Part shown: positions 56,776 through 64,000 of the stretch, piece after piece
Layout of the letters: every line of letters begins with the position of its first letter
How positions within the stretch are numbered: the stretch's first letter is position 1
Origin: Isoetes taiwanensis
Taxonomy: Eukaryota > Streptophyta > Lycopodiopsida > Isoetales > Isoetaceae
Direction of reading: 5' to 3'
Assembly: GCA_021234155.1 (NCBI GenBank)
Contig: JAJEKV010000103.1
Location: 1,984,001-2,048,000 of the forward strand
DNA: 64,000 nucleotides
Translations under genes and position numbers: made by a program
The notes under the pieces: model-generated
What the model saw: only the letters and a program-made list of their open reading frames with translations
The model's database searches: none
What the model was told of the DNA's origin: nothing

Positions 56776-57050
56776 TCATTGGAAAATTAGGGGGTGCCCG
56801 TCAAACTTGAACCCTGGTGGCGGATGGCCCGCCGCATGCACGGACGCATGCATGCATGCATGATAGACAGAGGGACAAATATTTAGACAGGCAAACAAAC
56901 ATTTAAACGTCCACTGAGATCGATTAACCATGGGACCCAAACAACAGAAAGGGGCATGAAAGCCACAAAATAAAGATAATGCTAATGATAAGATTGTGCT
57001 ACTTGAATTGTCTAGAGATAGACAATCCAAGGGTTGGAATGCCATTAGTC

Positions 57051-57147
57051 TAGAATAATTGTTGCATCTCCTCTATAAACTGCAATTTCTTTTGCTGAGT
57101 AGAATAATTGTTGCATCTCCTCTATAAACTGCAATTTCTTTTGCTGA
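57051..57147. repeat. 49-bp exact tandem duplication
   Basis: TAGAATAATTGTTGCATCTC followed by CTCTATAAACTGCAATTTCT and TTTGCTGA occurs twice with no difference, so it is recent. Confidence 0.95.
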
Positions 57148-57149
57148 CA

Positions 57150-57965
57150 TGCTTCCCACACTTTGTAAAGCTCTTCCCTAGGTTTGCATACTTGAAGAGG
57201 AAAAGGTCCTCCTAGATTGAAAATGTAGTGCCTTTAAGGTGGTTTCCATGCTGAAGAATATATAGTTGACTTAGTGCATCTTGAAACTGAATTAAAAGGT
57301 GGCGTGCATGACTAGCGCATGCAGCCTCAGACACAACTCCAGCATCAAGGATATGCATAATATGGTAAAGAAATGCATAGCAATATCGAAATATATCTGG
57401 CCCTCTATCTCTGTCTCTGTCTTTACAAGCACAGATTTAGTACCTTAATGTCAAGCACTAAGGCATATAGGGGTGATGGTTCCATTGTGCATGGCGGAGA
57501 TGACAGGATAGGACTTTCGCCTCGATATAGTAGTTTTTTGTGGATGCAACTTCGACTCTCATGTGTGGACTTCCGCCTCAGCAAAGTGTTTTCTCTGGAG
57601 CTGTAACTTCGACTCTAATATCTGGACTTCTGCTTCAACATAATGCTTTTCTTGTGATGTAACTCTAATTCTAATGTTTGCACTAAGGCATCAGTTGTTC
57701 CCACATACTGGCCATTAGAGTCTGGGCCCAAAGCCTGGATTGATTATAACAATTGTATCCATCTCAAATAGATATAGTCATAGGTGTGGCTGTTATTCCT
57801 TCCTTAGAATGAATAGTCTGTACCTGATAAGGAGTTGCAGGAGGCAAAAATTTGACTTGAAGATCTAAAGCATCCTGAAGCTCTCGATGGTTTTTTTAAG
57901 TAAATTTAACGCACCTGCTTGTGCGAATCATAACAGGCCTTTATGGACTAACAATAGAAGATGGA
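57150..57965. other. Intergenic, no gene recognised
   Basis: Shows loosely repeated phrases (GGACTTCCGCCTCAGC / GGACTTCTGCTTCAAC, 57568-57640) but no coding pattern. Confidence 0.45.
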
Positions 57966-57969
57966 AAAA

Positions 57970-58330
57970 TTGCCATACACATCCTTCTTGTCGCATGCAT
58001 AAAAACAATGAAAAAATTCTCTACCTTGAAGACTTTCAGAGATGTTATGGGAGTCTAGAATATAGCTAAGTGCTCTTTTGAAGCATGATTTTGGATCTTG
58101 GATCTTCGTATTCAAGGCTTAGAAACCAAGGTTCTTGGCATTCATTTTGAGACTAGAGTTTGTCTTTAAAAATCAAATCAATTTTCAAAAGTAAAATGAA
58201 AAGATTCAATGCTTCGGTTTGTAAGTACCTCGTTTTTATTGGATAAGAGAGCAATAGAGAAAAAGGATGCCTTTTTGAGCATCCTAACTCCATTTTTGTG
58301 CCCCTAATCATCCCAGTTACTAAATGTCTT
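57970..58330 (+). repeat. Dispersed 370-bp repeat, copy 2
   Basis: Matches 28306-28680 in order and orientation (CGCATGCATAAAAACA, GGGAGTCTAGAAYATAGCTA, GTTTGTAAGTACCTC, CATCCCAGTTACTAA). Confidence 0.75.
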
Positions 58331-58399
58331 CAATTACTAAATTTGGACACTTAATTCCCACTTCTAATTTATTTAGATGCCTACTATTGGACATTCCAT

Positions 58400-58690
58400 T
58401 TGGGATTAATATCTCCATCTATCAAGCTTGGGATCATATTATGTTTGTGCTTTATAATAAACATGCTTAGTTTCATTCTTGGTAGCTCATTCAAAAAAAG
58501 TATATGGAGATTGTCGCTATTGTTCGCAACTTTATCTTGGGTGGTAATGAGATGGGGACAGATGTGGTCGCCTAAGAGAGATGCTTACATCATAAACTTC
58601 AAGGTGGTTTGGGTATGTTGGATGTTGTTGCATGGAAAGATTATTGCTCCAAAGTCTTTGTGTCATTTCTCTCCTTTTGCTAAGTGAGGA
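58400..58690 (+). pseudogene. L1-type LINE fragment, C-terminal RT region
   Basis: Plus-strand reading IVRNFILGGNEMGTD (about 58510-58560) and, after a stop, GGLGMLDVVAWKDYCSKV (58604-58655) matches the FLWGG...GGLG segment behind the RT of plant L1 elements; the rest is missing. Confidence 0.65.
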
Positions 58691-58694
58691 GTTG

Positions 58695-60855
58695 CTACCG
58701 TGTGCTCTTTCTTTTTTCATTAATTATTTATCACAATGCTTCACATTTTCTTAATACATCCATTGGTACATTGGATATAGAGCATTTTTCTCAGGCTGCT
58801 TCTCCATTTCTTTGGGTTCCCTACTGTTGCTTATATGTAGCAGCATTCAAATCAAATCCTAGAAGATGCCAAACCCCATCCTTACTTGCCATTGCCGGGG
58901 CAAGTCCAACGCTATTGAGGCCTACAATAAGTCACAAGCACCAATACAAACACCGAACAATCCATAGCTACCCAACAGAATGTAAATGGCAAACTTTTCT
59001 TAGTCAAAGGCCTCGTATACTTAACCCTTAATTCTTCCCTGAACTATGTAATCTTGTTTTATCACGGATCACATGTCAAGTTCTTCTCCACAGATATAAT
59101 TTGAATGGATTCTCCAGAGATATTATTTGAATGAATCCTTTGCTGCCTTGGATGATTTCGCATATGGATTTATTCCGAGCCTATTTGGAAGCTGAAGGAG
59201 ATCCATGAACAGAAGTTATACGCCTGAAGTGGATTACTACCCTTTATAATAACAAAAAGATAGGCAACAACACTAAGCAGTAGAGCCTTGTGGCAAACTC
59301 ACTAATCTTCACAGCCATTGTCAGCCACTGACCATCAAAACATGAATTTATTGTGCAGTCCATCTTAGCAATTAGGTGAATTGGACAAAATACATTCGAA
59401 ACTGAAATAAACAAATCCGGAATCCTTTGCAGCTTATTTCGGTTTTCCTAAACATGGTGCTCATTTGAAAGTCTTCCACAGTTGGCACAAAATGTTTCTT
59501 ATTGAACAATGTTGACATATAAAGTACTATCAGGAAGTGTGGTTTAATTTTTTAGAAAACTCGATTATGCTGTAACATATAGAAGGTGGTTATAATTTCC
59601 AAGACTTTTGCACTTGATTCAAAGCCACCATAAGGGCATAAATTGAAGCCCATTTTGGGACATAAACTGCATCCATTCCTGCAGTGCATTTAAAGCGCCA
59701 ATAAGTGAAGAAAAATGCTTCTGATTTAGCTAGCTGATGAAAATGAGGTCACCATCATATAGTAAACTCACCATTGAGTAGATTTGTTGAGAAGACTGGC
59801 ATGATGCGGGCATGTATTTATACAGACATTGTGGCATTACAGGTTAAACACATATGGTCAACCAGCAACACTTGTGAAGGTGCAAGAGCAGCACACTTTC
59901 CCTTATATTGTAATTGATCTACAACACACAACATAGTCAGCTTGTTGCAGTTTATTGGTCTTGGAAACAACCTATGCCATGTGATCAACTTTTTCCAAGA
60001 ACAGGAGGATAGTTTCAAAACCAAGAAGGAAAATATCCAATAACATCAATAAGGCTCCAAACCAGAGGGGTTTCCATCTTCATGGGCAAGCAAGTTGGTG
60101 CAGACACATGAGAGTTAGGTACTGCATTACAGAATGGAGCGCAATTTTTGGTTGGAATTTTGTTGCATCTCCAACATCAAGCAACACACTCATTTCGTTG
60201 CACCCCTCAATGTTAAGCAATACCTAGACTGCATATATTTTCCCCCCCATTAAATGTTTAATCCAACCTTGATATATATCCCATTTTCCCCAAAATCCCG
60301 ACCAAGAAAGACAGTAGAGTGGTTTTGCTAGGCCAGTTGCTCCAGCAGTGTTAACCAAACTAAGACTTCCAAATATACACAACCTCACCTGCATGGTTAC
60401 AGCCAAGAAATGCAAAAGATGGTCTACAAAGGGTGTCGAAGAAGGTAAAATCTTTTGTTGTTCAACCACACTAACTCCGCAAATGATATGGTGGGGCTTT
60501 CCCACCATGACAAAATTCTACTCTCACCAATAATAGCCAAAAAGGATGTGATGGGATTACAAAGCCGCATCAAGTTGAGGAATATTCACATATACATGGT
60601 GGTGTATCAGGGAAGAAGATGCATCGAGTCAATTGTATTCACATCTACATGGTGGTAGGGTTTGCACCAAGCCAGGGGTGACAGAATGGATATGGAACCT
60701 GATTTAAGAGATTGAACTCCTCTTCCATCTGCTAGAACCGACAGTTGTGTTAAAAATATATACAGTCGCCTAGACTTCGCCCCTGCAGTCTGACTCTGTT
60801 CAGGAGCACATCTCCATCCGTACTCTCATGAAAAAAAATACTGCATCTAGCCTGC
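58695..60855. other. Intergenic, no gene recognised
   Basis: Open pieces on the minus strand (60024-59818, 60508-60224) look protein-like in places (KMETPLVWSLIDVIGYF near 60080-60030) but have many stops and no clear family. The right-hand end should include the 3' UTR of the LNK gene. Confidence 0.4.
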
Positions 60856-60857
60856 CT

Positions 60858-63800
60858 TCATTCGTCCTGGTGAGTTAACGGGTTGGAGTTTGGCCTTTTT
60901 CTTGATCCAGAAACGTTATCAATGGATGTTTCCATGGCAGTTGGAGAAATGTCTGCCATCATGGGCACAGCTTCTTCTTGGATAAAGTCTGATGAATCTG
61001 AGATGAGATTGTGAGCAGCTTCTGCATGACACGGCTCTTCTGGTTCAGCTGAAGATGGATCTATCCAAGTTGATGCTGTTTGTCGCCATGTCCAAGAAGC
61101 TTGAGATTCAGACGAAGATACAATTGCCTGGGGTGCCATAATCAGATGCTGTCCAACGTTTGCAGTTGGAGATTGGGTAGGTTGCTTGGAGTAGAGTAAA
61201 CTCATCACGGTTCTATCAATGGGATTGGTGTCAGTTTCAAATCCCATGTTGCCTGGTAACCTGAATCTAACAATGATAATCATTAGCAACAAATTGCATA
61301 AACATCCCAAAAGAATCTCGAGTAAATATGTGAAAAGAGATTATAACCTGTTTGCATCATTCTCAACTCTTGCAAGAGAGTGATCAAATCCTTGGGCATT
61401 TGCATTGATATCAGAAGAACGCCGCATCATTGCACTTCTAGCAAGTCTATACAGGGAATCTCTTATGCATAATCTTGCTCCGACCCCCAACTGCAGTGGT
61501 TTAAAGAAAGACAGTTAGATAAAATCTTATATTTCAGGTAGATAAAAGCAAAACGAGACTACCTGTGACATTATGCTCTCAAGCTGGCCAAGAACTTTAG
61601 CCCCCACTGAACTCTCTTCTTCTTCTGACTTCAGATGTGGATGTGCCATGGGAGAAGGTTGAGAACCCGTTCCAGGCCCCTCGGATAGTTGTGAATCCAA
61701 GGGCAGTATTGGAGGCTTTTGCTGTGCACCAAAAGGCTGGTGATCTAATGCATGTTGACGATGATGATGTTGTAGAGCTAATTTAGCCTGCATTTGCTTC
61801 CGCCACCTTAACTTCTCAATTTTTTCTTGCGGAGTCATATGTATACCAGAAACTGGCGGTCCTATTTGGTTCTGAACATACTGTTGTCTTTGAGGCATGG
61901 GGCCGGCATGTTGGTATCCCACCAATACATGTTGAGACGGCTGTATTTGCGGGGAACTACCAGGGCCTACGAAAGGCATATGGTGAACAGGCATACCATA
62001 ATTTGATGGAAAACAAGAAATAGAAGGCGGCCTATGAGCTAAGGTGTTATTGACATTTAAAATAGCAGGTGTTGAAGGTGCAAGAGCCTGTTGAAAGCCT
62101 TTGGCATGAGACAATGCCATAGAATTCATTTCTGTAGATTGCAAATTTCCTCCCATCAAAGACTGCTGTGAAGTGAGTTCTGGAGCACTATTTTGAGAAC
62201 TATATGGGACCCTTTTGTAGGGAAGTATCTTGTCATCACGCCTTCTACGGTTGACAAATTGCCGTTTCATCCGATATGCCTATCACATTATTAATCAGCA
62301 TGGTTAGGAAAGGGATCATTATTTACAAGATGCCTATATCACACAGAAAAAAATAATCATCTCACCTTGTCTCTATCAGGTCCGTGTAGATCTAAATCTC
62401 CAGATGTAACTGACTGGTCTACTTGTTCAGAAGTCTCTAATGGCTATAGAAGAAACAAAAAACATTAGGCAAAAGTTTGTCCATAGATTCTGATAACTTA
62501 GCAACACAGTAATATAAGACGGGTCACCTTCTCAGAAGGTGAAGTCCCAACTCTGTTATTCGCTTTTGATGCCAAATCCTGCGAATCTTGGAATAAGGCC
62601 TCAGAAGGTTCAAGATATGACTCTGATGAAGCACCTTGGCAATTCGCTTCTTGATCCAGCATACTTTCCAGATTTGCTTGTGGATGCTGTGAATCTATGC
62701 TTGACACATCAACATAATCTTGATCTTCAAAGTCCATTTCAGGTTTCTCTTCAAAATCAGGTAGAGCCTTGTCCATTAATCTGCTTACATTTGATGCTGC
62801 AGGTCGTGACCATTGCATTGAGTCCACATTCTTATCCTCTACTGTGTCTGGTGAAGTGGAATTGCTCCTGAGATTACACTTGTATAATTTTAGACTGCAG
62901 AAACAAAATGACTAGAGAAGACTAGATAAACCAAATCAGCCAGATACTTACTGGAATAACATTTCCATATCATCTAAGTTTCCAATTCCCCAGACAGTAT
63001 CCACCAATAAAGTGCTTACTTTTGCCTCTTCCGCAAACAAGCCAGGGTCTTGCTGTTCAGGATTCTCTCTTGACAGTAAAAAGTGGTTTGAAGTTGATAT
63101 TCCATTAGGATTATTCTCTGCATAGATATGCCGATTCAAAAAGAAATCCTCATGTTCATTAACGTCTGGGGTCGGTGGTTTAGCTTCAAGAACTTCTGGC
63201 ATAAGACCAAAATCTGCAACATGTAAGTTATCCCAACATTCTAATTGCGACAAAGATGCGTCTTTATTGTCTGTCTCTGCGTCCATCTGAAACATGGTAT
63301 CTTCATTCTGATATTTTCTGTTGTCCATTGGCATAGATCCTTCACAAGGTTGAGGGCATCTGGTATTGGCCCTTCTATAATGACTATCAATCCACATGGA
63401 ATGCATGTTTCTTTCAGAATTTGGAACTCTATGATTTTCATTTTCTTCGAATTCATCCCATATGAAGGCATCAAACTGTAAGTCATGAGAAATTTCTTGA
63501 ATATATGAGATACAATAAACATTGCAACAAAATAAACATTGACAGATTAATTTCAAAAGCATTCGAAGTTGAATATATAAGCTACTCACAATCTAAGAAT
63601 CTTAAGTCAAAGCAACTTATGTATTACTTGGATAGTGTTGGTTGCGTGTTATAATATATATGGGTGCTATGAAGGACTTTCTATACATAACAAAAGCTAG
63701 AAAAGACACATTTGTGGAGGTTGCCAGACAATACAAGGAAGATGGAAGCCTACAAGGTGGCAAAATATGAAGGAAATTCGGCCAGAGGACTAAGTATTAA

Positions 63801-63996
63801 TAAATAAGAAGGGCTGCTTGCACGGAACTTTAGGATTAAGACAATAGTAGCTCCTCCTACTTTGCTTCTGCTGTTTATGAACATTTTTAGAGAGGTTGCC
63901 AGAATTCCACAAATAGAAGGCTCAATATGGAGTAAGATAACATACCGAAGACCAACTCATAGTGGAGTCTACAGCTTCAAAGTTTTGGGACGCCAT
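60858..63996 (-). CDS. LNK: LNK-family (night light-inducible, clock-regulated) coactivator, 751 aa, 7 exons
   Basis: Exons (minus): 63946-63996, 62952-63475, 62528-62867, 62366-62443, 61563-62279, 61348-61490, 60858-61260; all junctions are GT-AG, phases agree, 2256 nt. Conserved LNK blocks in order: FDAFIWDEFEENENHRVP (cf. LNK1 FEDIVWDDFGE...HIVP); VWGIGNLDDMEMLFQ; DRDKAYRMKRQFVNRRRRDD; PQEKIEKLRWRKQMQAKLAL, followed by HHHRQ; a C-terminal arm with RLCIRDSLYRLARSAMMRRS; and FETDTNPIDRTVMSLLY. LNK1/LNK2 are plant-specific nuclear coactivators without DNA-binding domains that join REVEILLE MYB factors at evening-phased clock genes. The protein is Gln/Ser/Pro-rich and likely disordered between blocks. 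LNK1 and LNK2 cannot be separated here. Alternative acceptor for exon 3 at 62894 adds 9 residues. The start at 63996 (MASQNFEAVDSTMSWSS) is 4 nt from the window edge, so an upstream start cannot be excluded. Confidence 0.93.
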
Positions 63997-64000
63997 TCTA

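Overview
This is a 64 kb stretch of nuclear DNA from a land plant with a repeat-rich genome. The plant origin is shown by spliced GT-AG genes whose proteins belong to plant-specific or plant-type families: an LNK clock coactivator, a membrane-anchored A1 aspartic protease and a TOM1/TOM3-like membrane protein. A seed plant is likely, and the density of old repeats would suit a large genome such as a gymnosperm's, but nothing here proves the species. No CRISPR array, operon, rRNA or convincing tRNA gene was seen.

Layout. 0-4.1 kb: tandem repeats, then the broken remains of an intron-containing gene with DNA amino-methyltransferase motifs (motif IV at 3358, motif I at 4049). 4.85-6.4 kb: a solo LTR with a 5-bp target duplication. 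6.5-7.5 kb: a pseudogene of non-phosphorylating GAPDH (GAPN/ALDH11). 8.8-14.7 kb: unassigned decayed coding-like blocks and small tandem duplications. 14.7-18.9 kb: a broken L1-type LINE carrying a MITE. 19.7 kb: a perfect 23-bp-arm hairpin. 22.1-25.8 kb: an intact 12-exon aspartic protease gene on the minus strand. 26.4-26.9 kb: inverted repeats and a SINE-like element. 28.7-35.9 kb: a truncated minus-strand Ty3/gypsy chromovirus (3' LTR, polypurine tract, integrase/chromodomain) into which a 4.17 kb hAT transposon with 8-bp TSD has jumped. 36-38.1 kb: a LINE fragment, a plastid chaperonin-60 pseudogene and an LTR-element primer-binding site. 38.2-39.1 kb: a Tourist/Harbinger-like element with TAA TSD. 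40.6-46.5 kb: a nearly full-length non-L1-type LINE on the minus strand, interrupted by a second copy of the same MITE. 47-53.3 kb: decayed transposon-like reading frames and a calmodulin-like pseudogene. 54.1-55.1 kb: TOM1-like exons. 55.4-58.7 kb: a purple acid phosphatase scrap, a 314-bp tandem duplication and a LINE scrap. 60.9-64 kb: a seven-exon LNK gene on the minus strand, whose upstream side reaches the window edge.

The two well-supported genes (aspartic protease and LNK) are both on the minus strand, have short introns and consistent phase through every junction, and are separated by about 35 kb of nested mobile elements and pseudogenes. They have no evident functional link. The most unusual item is the methyltransferase relic; next come the non-L1-type LINE with 5'-UTR tandem monomers and a microsatellite tail, and the decayed transposon-like frames at 47-50 kb.
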